A DNA stretch of 64,000 bases, from contig LODT01000004.1 of assembly GCA_001606155.1 (NCBI GenBank), positions 186,001-250,000 on the forward strand, given 5' to 3'. A program made the translations under genes and the position numbers. The DNA comes from Tieghemostelium lacteum. Taxonomy: Eukaryota > Evosea > Eumycetozoa > Dictyosteliales > Raperosteliaceae. Below, piece after piece: positions 23,082 to 33,783 of the stretch. Numbering within the stretch: position 1 is the first letter of the stretch; every line of letters starts with the position of its first letter. The notes beneath the pieces were generated by a model. The model was given only the letters and a program-made list of their open reading frames with translations, had not been told where the DNA came from and ran no database searches.

Positions 23082-23960
23082 ATGTCAAACTCTTCTGAAA
23101 TTGAAAACTGGTATCAGGTATTACTGATTGAAGAAGATGCAACAGAAAACCAAATTCAAGTTGCCTACAGAAAGTTGGCAAAAAAGTATCATCCTGATAA
23201 GAATAAGTCCGAGGAGGCTGTTGTAATGTTTGAAAAGATATCAAAAGCACAACAGACACTATTGAATCAGGAAAAAAGATCATTTTTAGATTCACAATTG
23301 AAATTGGTTAGAGATAGGTTAGCTAAAGATGCTGCAATGGATGAAAATAGAAAACGAATGAAAGTGGATCTTCAGGATCGTGAAGACAAATTCAAGAAAA
23401 GAAAAGAACAAGATGACAGAATGAAAAAGAATGTAGAGTTTCAAAATATGAAATTTAAAGAAGATTTTATAAAAGAGTTATATAGTCATACACCAATACC
23501 TAAGAAATCTAATATTAAACAACAACAGCAGCCACAAGATAATACCATCTCAATTAAATGGAGAGGTAAACTTAATTATACAATAGACCATTTGAATGAT
23601 ATATTCACATCCTTTGGTACAGTAGAATCAATTTCAGTTATAGAAAGATCTACAACAGAGTCTAAATATAGTATGGCATTAGTGACTTTTAGTTCATTGG
23701 ATTCTAAACAATCCATGTTGTCTAATATAAAAGATCTTAAAAAGAAATTTAAGATTAAACTTGTAGTAGATCAAGCTACTAATGGTGGTAATAGTAGTGG
23801 TAACAGTGGAGTTGATAAAAGTCATTTATATAGAGAGGAGATTGTTAATATAGTTAGTAACATTCCAAATACATCACCAACCACTAATGATAATATAACT
23901 CTAAACCAAGATGAGGAAGATGATATTCTAAATCAAATGATGAATTTCAAAAAGAAATAG
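23082..23960 (+). CDS. dnajc17: DNAJC17-type J protein with RRM
   Basis: The 292-residue product begins with a J domain (residues ~8-75) that has an intact HPD at 37-39 (KKYHPDKNK). A basic, charged helix follows (DENRKRMKVDLQDREDKFKK), a hallmark of DNAJC17, then an RRM-like domain (~155-240, ISIKWRG...IFTSFGTVESISVIE...MALVTFSS). This J + coiled-coil + RRM order is known for DNAJC17 and yeast Cwc23-like proteins, which act with the spliceosome and Hsp70. The C-terminus is acidic and ends DEEDDILNQMMNFKKK. Single exon; ATG 23082 is the first in frame. Confidence 0.92.
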   Translation: MSNSSEIENWYQVLLIEEDATENQIQVAYRKLAKKYHPDKNKSEEAVVMFEKISKAQQTLLNQEKRSFLDSQLKLVRDRLAKDAAMDENRKRMKVDLQDREDKFKKRKEQDDRMKKNVEFQNMKFKEDFIKELYSHTPIPKKSNIKQQQQPQDNTISIKWRGKLNYTIDHLNDIFTSFGTVESISVIERSTTESKYSMALVTFSSLDSKQSMLSNIKDLKKKFKIKLVVDQATNGGNSSGNSGVDKSHLYREEIVNIVSNIPNTSPTTNDNITLNQDEEDDILNQMMNFKKK

Positions 23961-24151
23961 ATAGTTTTAAAGATCAAATGTTTGATCAACGTTGGAATCT
24001 CACTTGCAATTTAGAGAATTAATTTTAGAACTGTGAACAAAAAAAAACTTAAATTAAAAAATCTCACCCCACATTACCACAATGATATTTTTGAAAATCA
24101 CATCATCAAGCAACATGTAAAAATCATATAGAACACATCAAACACATCACA

Positions 24152-24369
24152 ATGATAAAAAGAGGTTTATTAGTTTTGGTTTGTATAAAACCAGGTTAAA
24201 ATTATATTTAATTATATTTAATTTAGATTTAATTTAAAAATAATTATAAAACAAACAAAAAACAAGTAATCATTTAGATTCAGAGAAAACTCAGGAAGCA
24301 CAAAGAACAATTGAAAAGCTTCGTCAAGCAATTGCACAAATAACCTTCGAAGTGGTCCTGAATTTCTAA
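24152..24369 (+). CDS. possible small spliced ORF, 44 residues
   Basis: Tentative. Exon 24152-24194 (MIKRGLLVLVCIKP) could splice through a weak GTTAAA donor to an acceptor ending at 24277, then DSEKTQEAQRTIEKLRQAIA... to a TAA at 24367. The second part has the look of a short amphipathic helix and its codons resemble real coding sequence, unlike the flanks. The donor is non-consensus and the frame is short, so this could equally be an exon of something else or chance. Confidence 0.2.
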
Positions 24370-26214
24370 AAAAAGGTAAAAATAAAATTTTGGGAGGTTC
24401 TAGAATTTTTTTCAATGTACACCATTGTTATAGTTGTCAATAAATCAAAAAATTCTCACCTCAAACTCGGTATATAGAATTTTGACAAAACGTTATTGTT
24501 CAATTGTTTGTTTTAAAAACCTCTTTCCTAATCCCTACATTTTTTATTTTCCAATATTAAATAATAATTTCACCAATTTCTATTTATTTAAATAAATAAA
24601 TAAAAATTAACAACAAATTTTTTTATTTATAAATTTAAATATTAGATATATACCATCCATCTCAATACCATCACATTTAATAATAGATTAAAAAAATAGT
24701 AAAACTAATCAAGATCTATTATCTATTATACCATAGCATAAATATACCAATTAATACCGTATAGTAATAATATTTATTTTATTTATTAAACTTTTCATAA
24801 AAAAGGTAATTATAATTCAAAAAAAAAATTTTCAAATATTTGTCTACACAAAAAACAGAAAAAAAAAATCTATCTATTTTTCATTACTTTTTGTTATTAC
24901 AATTATTTGTAATTTTCTATTTCATTTTGTAATAATATTTTAGAGTTTGTGTTTTTTTACAAAAGAATATTGATTATCATGTTGCAATGATTCAGTAAGT
25001 AAAGTGTGAAATTTCAATGTTATTAAAAAAAAAAAATGTAGAGCGGGTCAGAAATTTAAAATTAATCCAATTGATTCGATTTCTTAATCAACTGAAAAAA
25101 AAAATGATGGTAATATATTGCAATATATCGATATTGCCCCCAACTACACATTTATTATGTCATACCATGTCAATCGTCGTTCTATTGCTATAATTCGCCA
25201 CCAAAACAACTAAAAAATTTTTTTTTAATTTTTTTTTTTAAAAATGAATTCCAAAATAGGAAATTCTTTAATGTTGTCAATACGACATCTATCCTTCATT
25301 ATAATGCATGTAGAGAACACTATTAGATGGACTTAAAACAAAGAAGAGGAGACCTTTTTTATTTTTTTTTCTTTAAATTTATTTTTTTTTTTTTAGTTTT
25401 AAAACAAATCTTAGAATAACTTGTGTTATCTGTCACACCCTATTTACATCTATATATTTATAAATAAAAATATAAAATAATTGTACTTCCACCATTGTTC
25501 CTATCACCCCCTCCACACCCTTTAAATATCCTCTTTTAAAAATTAGCAATAGCATCAATACATTAAATTATAACATTATAGAACAACACAAAATCTCGAG
25601 TAACTTGGAAATAAAAAAGTAAACATGACTTTTTTCAATACCTTATATTGTTTTATGTGACTTGTGTGGTGTTGTTTAAATGTGTTTGTTTTGTTAGATT
25701 TTTTTAAATATGAATTTTTTTTTTTTTAAAGTGAAACTTGTCTTTCCATTGCATATACCCCTTTTTTATAGTGTGTTTTAAAAATTTAAAAATTAATTTA
25801 TGATAGCAAAAGATTGTTTTGAATATCTATAGATATAAGTTTTCATCCCATTAATACCGCATTTTATATAAATTTGACGACAATATAAAACAATTATCAA
25901 AACATGTTGACAATTGGAAATTTTAATTTCATTTACTATTTATAATTTTTTTAAAAACAATATTATTATTATTCATTCAAGTATTATATTTATACTTTGT
26001 ATTTCAAAGATCTATTATTTAAAATTCACTATTGTAAATATTATTATAATTTTTTATTTAAAAAAAAAACCATACTAGCTCTGTTTTGTTCAATTCTCAA
26101 ATTGGCAATTCAAATAAAAACTAAAAAATAACACAAAGAAACTAATTACCAAAATTTTGATCAATATTTTAGAAACTTTATTTACCAAATAATATATATA
26201 TCACAGAAAAAACA
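24370..26214. other. 1.8 kb gene-free region upstream of lipid kinase
   Basis: Both strands were scanned and no protein-coding frame of any length, tRNA-like fold or known dictyostelid ncRNA motif was found. It is very AT-rich with many A/T runs of 8-13 bases (for example around 25028, 25218-25240, 25365-25395, 25720). A GC-richer island lies at 25110-25200. It is the longest empty stretch in the window and probably holds the 5' UTR and promoter of the kinase gene at 26215. Confidence 0.45.
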
Positions 26215-28200
26215 ATGTCTAAAGTATTCAGTCAATTATTTTCATTAAACAAAGATAAAAAAACAGGTGGTAGTAGTAGCAATGGAGGCACCAATGACTC
26301 AATTAAGAAATCAAAGAGGAAATTAGCCAAGTCTCAAAGTTGTGAATCAGCATTTAATGAAATAAATAGAAACAAAAACAGCAATATATCGAGCAGTAAT
26401 AATATTTCTAGTCTCAGTTTGAGTCCTAGTAGTACCTCTGTATCATCCATTTCCACAGCCACCATAACAACCACCACAACACCATCCACATCCGATTATG
26501 ATATTTCACTAAATTCCAATAGTCACACACCTCCACAATTGAGCAGCGGTTCAAATACACCTTCAATCGATATTAATAATAGTCATCGTCGTACACAAAG
26601 TTTACAACAACCACAATTGGAAAGAATGGATAGTACCAATAGTAGTAGCAGCAGTAGTTATAAATCTAGATCAAGTAGTAATACTTCTACCGATAGTACA
26701 ATTTTAGATTCTACAGCTTCAGGTATAGACCCACAAGGCGGAGGTTTGGGTTCTAGAAGATCTTGGTCTGAGCAACTGGACCATGATAAAGAACAGTTTG
26801 TCGATGAAATCTCACACAACTCCGATAATACCTCAGTTTTAAGTCATCCATCATTTTTAGAACCATCCAGAGTACAACGTATTAAAGTTTCCAATGTAGT
26901 CATTATATATAATCCACACAGTGGTAGTAAAGTTGGAGAAAAGATAATGTCTGAAGCTAAAAAGTATTTTGAAGCTCACCATATATCAGTACAATCTATA
27001 CCCACAGAATATAAAGGTCATGCAGAAGATTTATGTAGGACTATTGATATCTCAGAAATAGATGTAGTTTGTCTAGTTGGTGGCGATGGTACCATTCACG
27101 AAGCTATCAATGGCATAATGAAAAGAGATCCAGAAAGTAGAGATAAATTTGTTCTAGCTTGTATCCCTGCTGGTACTGGAAATAGTTTTGTATTGGAGTT
27201 ACAAGGTAAAATTTCCATTAAATATCAATGTGAACGTGTGGTTAATGGGTTGACAGTACCTATCGATATTGCCAAAGTTACTGTAATTAAAAAGGATAGT
27301 TTGGCCCAAGAATGCAATAGAAGAAAAACAGAATTTCAAATGTTAAAGAAAAAATATGGTCATTTAACTGTAGCTAATGAAGAAGAACAAATTAGTCTCT
27401 CTTCCAGTCAGGAAGCTGGTAGAAAGTCAATAATGGCAATGAAACAAATCAGACCTGATGCATTGATGGAATTTGCTTCACAACAACAAATTCAACTAGC
27501 CAATACAACTACCAATACCAATGAAGTTGCTGAACAACCTGAAGTTTTTTATAGTTTCAACTCTATTCACTGGGGTCTGGGTTCTAAGATTAACATAACC
27601 GCAGAGAAAATGCGTTGGATGGGTAAAGCAGTACGTTATACAACAGCTGCTCTATTTGAACTATTTAAAGGACAAAAGATTCTAGCTCGTGTAGAATATG
27701 AAGATGCCAACGGAGAAGTAACTGCACTAGAGGATGAATTCTGTCTAGCCATTGTAAATAACATTCAAGGTGCTGCCAAAGGAATGAAGATGGCACCAAA
27801 AGCCAAATTAAACGACGGTTTATTTGATCTTCTCCTGATAAAGTCACACAAAACATTTGATCTCATGAATATCTTCACTAAGGTATACGATGGTACCCAC
27901 ACTGAACTAAATTATGTAATATATAAGCAAGTAAAAAGATTCTCTATTACTCCATTCAAGAAGGATAAAGAGAGAAAGAAGAGATTGAGAAAAGAGAAAA
28001 AAAGAATTAGAGCTGCCATTAAAGCTGGTAAAGACCATGTAAAGAATCCACTCGAGATTCTTAAAACAGAATGTAATACCATTTTATCTGAATTGGAGGA
28101 TCAAATTGATGAAGAAATTATAGATATTGATGGTGAATTAAAAGGTGCAACTCCATTTTTCTGTGAAGTTATACCTAGATCTGTTAGAGTAGTAGTTTAA
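26215..28200 (+). CDS. sphingosine/diacylglycerol-type lipid kinase
   Basis: 661 residues, likely phosphorylating sphingosine or a related long-chain base to make the 1-phosphate. Residues 1-220 are Ser/Thr/Asn-rich and disordered. The DAGK catalytic domain starts ~227 with VVIIYNPHSGSKVGEKIM. It carries the ATP-binding signature CLVGGDGTIHEAINGI (GGDGT ~289) and CIPAGTGNSFVLEL (~315). The second lobe has an insert (~360-440), then NSIHWGLGSKINITAEKMRW and IVNNIQGAAKGMKMAPKAKLNDGLFDLLLI, typical of sphingosine kinases and YegS-like lipid kinases. A Lys/Arg cluster (~580-605) may bind membrane. D. discoideum sphingosine kinases sgkA/sgkB have a similar layout; I cannot tell which is orthologous. 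Confidence 0.85.
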   Translation: MSKVFSQLFSLNKDKKTGGSSSNGGTNDSIKKSKRKLAKSQSCESAFNEINRNKNSNISSSNNISSLSLSPSSTSVSSISTATITTTTTPSTSDYDISLNSNSHTPPQLSSGSNTPSIDINNSHRRTQSLQQPQLERMDSTNSSSSSSYKSRSSSNTSTDSTILDSTASGIDPQGGGLGSRRSWSEQLDHDKEQFVDEISHNSDNTSVLSHPSFLEPSRVQRIKVSNVVIIYNPHSGSKVGEKIMSEAKKYFEAHHISVQSIPTEYKGHAEDLCRTIDISEIDVVCLVGGDGTIHEAINGIMKRDPESRDKFVLACIPAGTGNSFVLELQGKISIKYQCERVVNGLTVPIDIAKVTVIKKDSLAQECNRRKTEFQMLKKKYGHLTVANEEEQISLSSSQEAGRKSIMAMKQIRPDALMEFASQQQIQLANTTTNTNEVAEQPEVFYSFNSIHWGLGSKINITAEKMRWMGKAVRYTTAALFELFKGQKILARVEYEDANGEVTALEDEFCLAIVNNIQGAAKGMKMAPKAKLNDGLFDLLLIKSHKTFDLMNIFTKVYDGTHTELNYVIYKQVKRFSITPFKKDKERKKRLRKEKKRIRAAIKAGKDHVKNPLEILKTECNTILSELEDQIDEEIIDIDGELKGATPFFCEVIPRSVRVVV

Positions 28201-28463
28201 ATAATTATAATATTAATATAGCTACACACCATAATTCAACTTTAAAATCATATAATCCTTTTTTTTTTTTTAAATAATCACATTTACCTCCTATACCAAC
28301 AAAAATAATAATGGAAAATCATTTTTATTTTTTATTAATTGACATGTCAATTCAATTTTAATAATAATTATTTCATATAACAAGATTAAAATTATAATAA
28401 ATATCAAATTCTTTTTTTTTTCCTTAGTTGGATTCAACTTTTAATTTATAATAATTTTTTTAT

Positions 28464-29510
28464 TTAAAATATGCAAAGTAAAAATGAAATTATAGATAGT
28501 ACTGAAACATTTAATAATGTAGCTGAAGATGAAGATTGTTCATTTCCTAATTCACCATTCTCTCTTTGAACTTCATTATCATTATTATTACTACCTGGTT
28601 TGGTATCAACTGATTTTAGAATGGTTGGACAAGAGAGTTTCTTATAGTAGGTAGATCGGTGTGGGTCTAGATTGAACTTTGCAAAACATGATCCTTCATA
28701 GCATTCTTTTAATTTGAAACATTCATGACATGTTATTGGGTTGACTCTGGTACATTGTTTGTCTTCCATGCATGTTGTGAATGCCTGATATTGTTCTTTA
28801 CAATTGTCAACAGACTGTGGCATAGTTGTATTGGGACCATAACAAACTGTTTTGGAACCATCACATAGACATGTACCACCTTGACAATCTCCATCTACAT
28901 AACAACTCTCGCCAATTCTGTTGGATGGTCTGCATACATGATTTAAACCATCACAAGTAGCACCTGAAAATATGTTACATTCTTCAGAGGATGTACAACC
29001 TTGGTTTGATTTAGTAGCCCATTTAGGCACACATTTAGAGTCTACACAGGTATTTTGACATGAACATTGCTCGGAGTTATCACAACTATCTCCAGCTGAT
29101 TTGGTACTTTGACATGACTGACCATCGCAATACTTTCCAAATGGACACTGTGAAGAACTTGAACATTGGTCATTTTCAAACACACAAATACTCATACTGT
29201 TACAAACTAAACCTGGTTTACATGGAGCTGATGAATTACACTGGTCATTGAAAATACCTTCAAGAGCACATTGGCCACCTACACATGACATTTCAGAATG
29301 ATAGTCACCACATTCCTCTGAACTCTGACAAGAGTCACCATGTTTCTTGTACTGTGAACAAATACCTTGTGCATTACAAATCAAAGGATATCTACATCCT
29401 GATCTATCTTTACATACAGCATCATCTGGAATACCTCTAATAGAACATTTTCCGGCTACTACGGCATGTACTCCAATTAATACAATCAATCCTAACAATA
29501 TTAGCTTCAT
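28464..29510 (-). CDS. secreted Cys-rich (Dickkopf/EGF-like repeats), probably GPI-anchored
   Basis: 348 residues. Signal peptide MKLILLGLIVLIGVHAVVAG, then about 270 residues with a Cys every 5-12 positions in repeated C-x-S-x-x-C-x-x-G-x-x-C units (CSSSSQCPFGKYCDGQSCQS, CYVDGDCQGGTCLC), a pattern like Dickkopf N-type or small EGF-like repeats in many dictyostelid surface proteins. The C-terminus is Asn/Ser-rich followed by a 20-residue hydrophobic end (LLNVSVLSIISFLLCIF) with nothing after it, which fits a GPI-anchor signal. It is likely a cell-surface adhesion, sheath or spore-coat-type protein; function unknown. Single exon. Confidence 0.82.
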   Translation of the reverse strand: MKLILLGLIVLIGVHAVVAGKCSIRGIPDDAVCKDRSGCRYPLICNAQGICSQYKKHGDSCQSSEECGDYHSEMSCVGGQCALEGIFNDQCNSSAPCKPGLVCNSMSICVFENDQCSSSSQCPFGKYCDGQSCQSTKSAGDSCDNSEQCSCQNTCVDSKCVPKWATKSNQGCTSSEECNIFSGATCDGLNHVCRPSNRIGESCYVDGDCQGGTCLCDGSKTVCYGPNTTMPQSVDNCKEQYQAFTTCMEDKQCTRVNPITCHECFKLKECYEGSCFAKFNLDPHRSTYYKKLSCPTILKSVDTKPGSNNNDNEVQRENGELGNEQSSSSATLLNVSVLSIISFLLCIF

Positions 29511-29989
29511 ATTATTACTATTAATACTATTTTAGTTATCCTTAAAACTCAAATTAATTATCTAATATAATATCAATTAAAATAAGTGAATAATTTTCCG
29601 TAAAACAAGACTATTGTTAATCTTAATTTTAAAGTTCAAAAAATTTGTAAGTTAGAGATAATTTATTAATTTTTTAGTTTGTCTGGCATATCTATTATTA
29701 TTCTATTCATCACCCAAACAGTAAAAATATTAAAACCCACCACACCAAACCACAGTGTCAAACACAAAGAAAAATCTATATAATTATTTTTATTTCTTTT
29801 TTTTTTAACACATAAGGTAGTGTTTATTCCCAACACAATAATTTATCATGATATGATCAATTGGCGAGCTCAAGCTAAACCAATTTAATGGAATATTATA
29901 AAATAAATACTTAAAAGGAAATTTTATGAACTTGAAAAGTCAAAAAAAAATTTTTATTTTAATTTTTACCTCCCCTATAGTGTGGTATT
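29511..29989. other. divergent intergenic region
   Basis: Promoter region between the Cys-rich minus gene and the small mitochondrial plus gene. A short GC-richer patch around 29815-29890 contains a potential GTGTT/AACAC hairpin (about 29820-29840). I could not match it to a known RNA. Confidence 0.35.
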
Positions 29990-30352
29990 ATGTTACTAAA
30001 TAATTTTAAGACAATAATTGGAAAAAGTATTGGGAATAGAACATTACAATATGTGAATTCATCAACAAAAACAAATAATTTTTTCCCAATACTATCTATT
30101 CAAATAGATAAACGTTATTATACAATTAAAAAAGATAATGTAGAAAAAAAACAAAGAGATTTTGATCCTAGACCTATAGATCCTAGAGATGTTAACCCAC
30201 AACCACCAAAAGATCCTATACCACCATTTCCTGATGAAATACCTGGAAATGACCCCTCAATGCCAAGGGATCTAGATCCTCCAAAAACACCTCAAAAACC
30301 TAAAACTAGAGAGCAACCTAGAACAGACGAATTATATCCTCAACCTATATAA
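29990..30352 (+). CDS. small Pro/Asp-rich protein, probable mitochondrial
   Basis: 120 residues. The N-terminal ~45 residues are basic, hydroxylated and nearly free of acids (MLLNNFKTIIGKSIGNRTLQ ... KRYY), fitting a mitochondrial presequence with an R-Y-Y cleavage context. The rest is an extended, disordered repeat of DPRPIDPRD / PKDPIPPFPDE / PRDLDPPK character. I do not recognise a family. Codon use is like its neighbours. The next gene starts 190 bases downstream on the same strand. Confidence 0.6.
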   Translation: MLLNNFKTIIGKSIGNRTLQYVNSSTKTNNFFPILSIQIDKRYYTIKKDNVEKKQRDFDPRPIDPRDVNPQPPKDPIPPFPDEIPGNDPSMPRDLDPPKTPQKPKTREQPRTDELYPQPI

Positions 30353-30544
30353 CCATATAAACTTAAAAAAGTTTATTTACAACTTAAAATAAAGGAATAT
30401 AGTTCTATTAAATTATAAATATTTAACTTTGACAACTACATATTCATTATGACTCATGATGAATTTCAATTAATTTTAATTTTTTTAATTTTTTTTTATT
30501 TATTTATAAAATCAAAAATACATATGTAGAGATTAGTGTAATTC

Positions 30545-32821
30545 ATGTCAGATAACTATCTAAATATTATAAATTCATTTGGAATTGGATCATCTAGATA
30601 TATATCCTGTTTGCCATTTGAATTTGGAGATAATTTTAGTAACCAGATAAACGAGTCAATAGTTAATGAGAAAAAGGAGTATTTGTTGACAGTACCTATA
30701 GGTGCTGCTATTGTACATTGGAATATAAAGTCAAAGTGTAGAATAGGATATCAACTGTTACACAGTGATGCTATAACATGTCTACTAAGATTCAGAGCTA
30801 TGAAATCATTAGTTGGTGATACTTTAAAGTCAGATATTCCAGTATGGTTTATCAACCAACACCTTTATATAAGTGCTTCATATAGTGGTGAAATTGCACT
30901 GTGGGATCATAATTGGTGTGTAAAAGCTACTTTTACAATACCTGGTGTACATCAGAATAAGATTATGCACATGTCAATGGATGATAGCACAAGAGTAGAA
31001 AATAGCCTTATCAGTAATGGAAAGATACTTACTAGAAGACTTTCTGTGTCTAGTGAGCATGGCAATTGTAAGATTTCAATTGTAAATGTACATTTTGATA
31101 TTGAAAGTGGTGATGTAGAGTTTAAGTTACATTCAGAGATCTCAGAGTCATTATACTTTTTCTCAGAGATGATTGGTCAGAATGCAATGTCGGTAATTCA
31201 ACAAAATGTTGGTAAACAAGGTTATTCTCATGATAGAACAATGTCAGTTACTGGTACTATTGTAGAAGACGGTCCTTTCATTAATATTATAAAGTTACAG
31301 TTGAATAGTGATGATGATAAGTTTACCGAAATTACTAGAATTTCTAGTAGTGGTCCTGAAAGTATAGTATGTCAGAGATTGTTTAATGGCAATATAGCAG
31401 TTACAAGAGGTAGACAAGTGCAGGTACTCGATATCTATTCACAAAATATCGATATTATACTAGATGTAAATTGTAAAGGTTCAGGATTGATTAAAGATAT
31501 ACTATTCTCTGATTGCGAAGAGTCTAATGAATTTATTGTACCTTCAAGTAACTCGGAATTGTTCTTTTATAAAGGTGACAAATTGCATGCAAAATGGCAG
31601 GGTAAACATGGAGTTGTATATTCACTGAAATGGGCAGTTATGAATAGTAGAGTATGGGTGTTTGATGAATCTGGAATACATTCGTTATATCTATCTGATA
31701 TGAAACCTAGGGAAACCGATGATAGGTTAGATATTGAGAATTATCAGTTATTTTATCACCAGATTACGTGTTGTGGTCTAGACTTTAATAGTGATGCAAC
31801 AAGGTTTGCATGTGGTGATTTCCTAGGGAATCTATTGATATGGTCTTTAGATAGACATGACCCTGTTCATTGTCAATCTTTTGATGGGTTACCTATTAGA
31901 TCTCTGGTATGGGGGCATGATGATAGCTATATTCTAATTGGATTGATTACAGGTGCATTGGTGATATATACCATTGCAGATGGTACGAAAGATACTCTGT
32001 ATGAGGGTATAGACAGCGATGGTATCACATGTATACAATGGGATTCAAGTTACAAGACATTGGCATTGGGTACAACTGGTGGTAGACTGAGATTGTACAG
32101 ACACTGTGGGGGAACTAAATTTGAGGTGGTTTGGGACCATTTGGCACATGAACCTATAAAAGGTGACCAAGATCTAAGATTTGGATCTATTAATAAGTTT
32201 GCTGAGATATGGTCACTGAAATTCCACCCTACAAATAGTAATTTGATATCAACATGTTCAGAAGATCAGACTACTAAAATTTGGGATATAGAAACTAGAA
32301 GAGAGTTGAGAGATCCTTTAAGAGGACATACAACAGCAGTTACATGTATAGATTGGCAACAGGTATCCTCACAACAAACCTTATTAGCGACATGTGCTGA
32401 TGATAAAACAGTTAGAGTTTGGGATACAACCAATCTCAATGACACTTCAAAGTGGGTTGAAATTGCAGTTTTTGATTCAACAGATGATATTGGTGAATGG
32501 CATACTGTCACCTATCTAACATTTCTCCTAAATTCCAATGATAAATTCTCAGCAAAGATTCTATCAGTTACACAAAATGGTTGGGTTGTAGTCTATGATG
32601 TATCTAAAAAATCTAAAATCTACTGCAAGAGAGTTCATCTAGGTTCAATTGAAGGTTTAAAATGGAATCTAAAAACAAATAGAGTATGTATTATATTCAT
32701 TTAAATATTGAATTCATTTGATTTACTAATAACTTTCCTTTATTATCTATTACATTATTAGGTAATTACATGTTCAAGTGACTGTTTAATTCATCTCTAC
32801 CAAATTAATGAAAAACAATAA
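30545..32821 (+). CDS. large WD40-repeat protein
   Basis: Two exons, 30545-32683 and 32762-32821. The GTATGT donor at 32684 and TTATTAG acceptor give phase 0, replacing a readthrough end with VITCSSDCLIHLYQINEKQ, which finishes the last WD blade. Total 732 residues. WD units are clearest in the second half: FACGDFLGNLLIWSLD (~420), the block ending GALVIYT (~470), GTTGGRLRLYRH (~515), ISTCSEDQTTKIWDIETRRE (~565) and TCADDKTVRVWDTTNLND (~615). The N-terminal half holds more divergent blades (ISASYSGEIALWDHNW). Probably two beta-propellers. No clear orthologue recognised; most likely a scaffold in a protein complex. Confidence 0.8.
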
Positions 32822-32911
32822 ATTTATTTGTAAAGTTGAAATGGTATATTACTCTCTTTGTTTTGTTGTATGTACATATTTATCTATCTTTTGTTTATAT
32901 ATTTAGAAATT

Positions 32912-33418
32912 CTAGAATTTCTTTACTGGTTGTTCAATAATATCTAGATTATATTTCTCTAGATCTTTATCATCTACATTTGATTCATAAGCTAGAGTAT
33001 GTGACTTATTTAATATATCTTTGTGAACTTTAATTAAAGAGCCATTTCCTGTAACAAAACCAGTTTTAATTTTATTATCTGAATTAAATTTTTTAGTATC
33101 ACTCTGTTGTTCTGTATTTCCTTTTTGATCTTGATAGTCGTTTATATCATCTTCGGTATTCATTTGATCAATAGGGCTATTCACTTCTTTAATATCATCA
33201 TCGTCATCTCTTTGTCTCTTTAATGATGTAGTTTTCTTTGATGTTATTATAAATTCTTGTATCTCTTTATCTGGTATTGATTTTATCTTATTTTCAGCCA
33301 TTTCAAATGTTTCATTAGATATTCTAATTGCAGATCCCTTTGCACTCACAAATTCTGTGGTTTTCTTTTTGTCACTTTCATTCATTTCCAATAAAAATGA
33401 AAAACATAAAACATTCAT
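32912..33418 (-). CDS. small protein with two BRC-like (BRCA2) repeats
   Basis: 168 residues from ATG 33418, or 157 from a second ATG at 33385 (MNESDKKK). Two BRC-like motifs lie near the ends: TEFVSAKGSAIRISNETFEM (~21-40) and TGFVTGNGSLIKVHKDILNK (~118-137). Both fit the consensus F-x-T/S-A/G-x-G-x-x-I-x-V/I-x-x-x-x-L/F-x-x-A/S by which BRCA2 binds the RAD51 recombinase. Between them is an acidic, Asp/Gln-rich linker with a KRQRDDDDD patch. No OB-fold or helical BRCA2 domain is present and the frame stops cleanly, so this is a compact two-BRC protein rather than full BRCA2. It is tail-to-tail with the WD40 gene, 90 bases apart. The RAD51 role is inferred. Confidence 0.7.
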   Translation of the reverse strand: MNVLCFSFLLEMNESDKKKTTEFVSAKGSAIRISNETFEMAENKIKSIPDKEIQEFIITSKKTTSLKRQRDDDDDIKEVNSPIDQMNTEDDINDYQDQKGNTEQQSDTKKFNSDNKIKTGFVTGNGSLIKVHKDILNKSHTLAYESNVDDKDLEKYNLDIIEQPVKKF

Positions 33419-33783
33419 GTTGAATTTAAATAGTTTTTATGTAAAATCTTTTTGAATATAAATAATTGTCCTCTACGTCTTTTATATATATTGTTTTGAT
33501 AATATCAACAATTTAAATGGGCTATTAATTGAGTTAAAAAAACCAATTTTGGTTTCAAGTGATACTATCATTGAAATTGTATCTCATTTGGCTGAAGTAT
33601 CAATGAACAACACAGTCTCCATTGTTGTTAATTATTCAAATATTGGATTTGAGTATTAACATAATTTGAGCAATGGTCTATGAAAATACAGTATAAAAAT
33701 AAATTTTCGAAAATTAAATAAAGTACTTTGTAAGTTTTTTTAATCATTTTTTTTTATTTGTGAAATATTATCATCAAAATTAA
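33419..33783. other. intergenic region upstream of the F-box fusion gene
   Basis: Divergent upstream region between the BRC-like gene and the plus-strand F-box fusion gene. Apart from the start-less coding-like stretch described separately at 33471-33659, it is AT-rich and shows no gene. Confidence 0.35.
33471..33659 (+). pseudogene. 62-codon open coding-like stretch without start codon
   Basis: An open frame (…DNINNLNGLLIELKKPILVS…) ends GFEY-stop at 33657-33659. It has protein-like composition but no upstream ATG and a stop just before it. It may be a relic of a lost gene or an unrecognised exon. No homology recognised. Confidence 0.2.

Noticed and set aside
29814-29890. Possible structured small RNA with a GTGTT/AACAC hairpin
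   Set aside because: No C/D or H/ACA box, no class I RNA motif and no tRNA fold could be made out; a 5-base stem is expected by chance.
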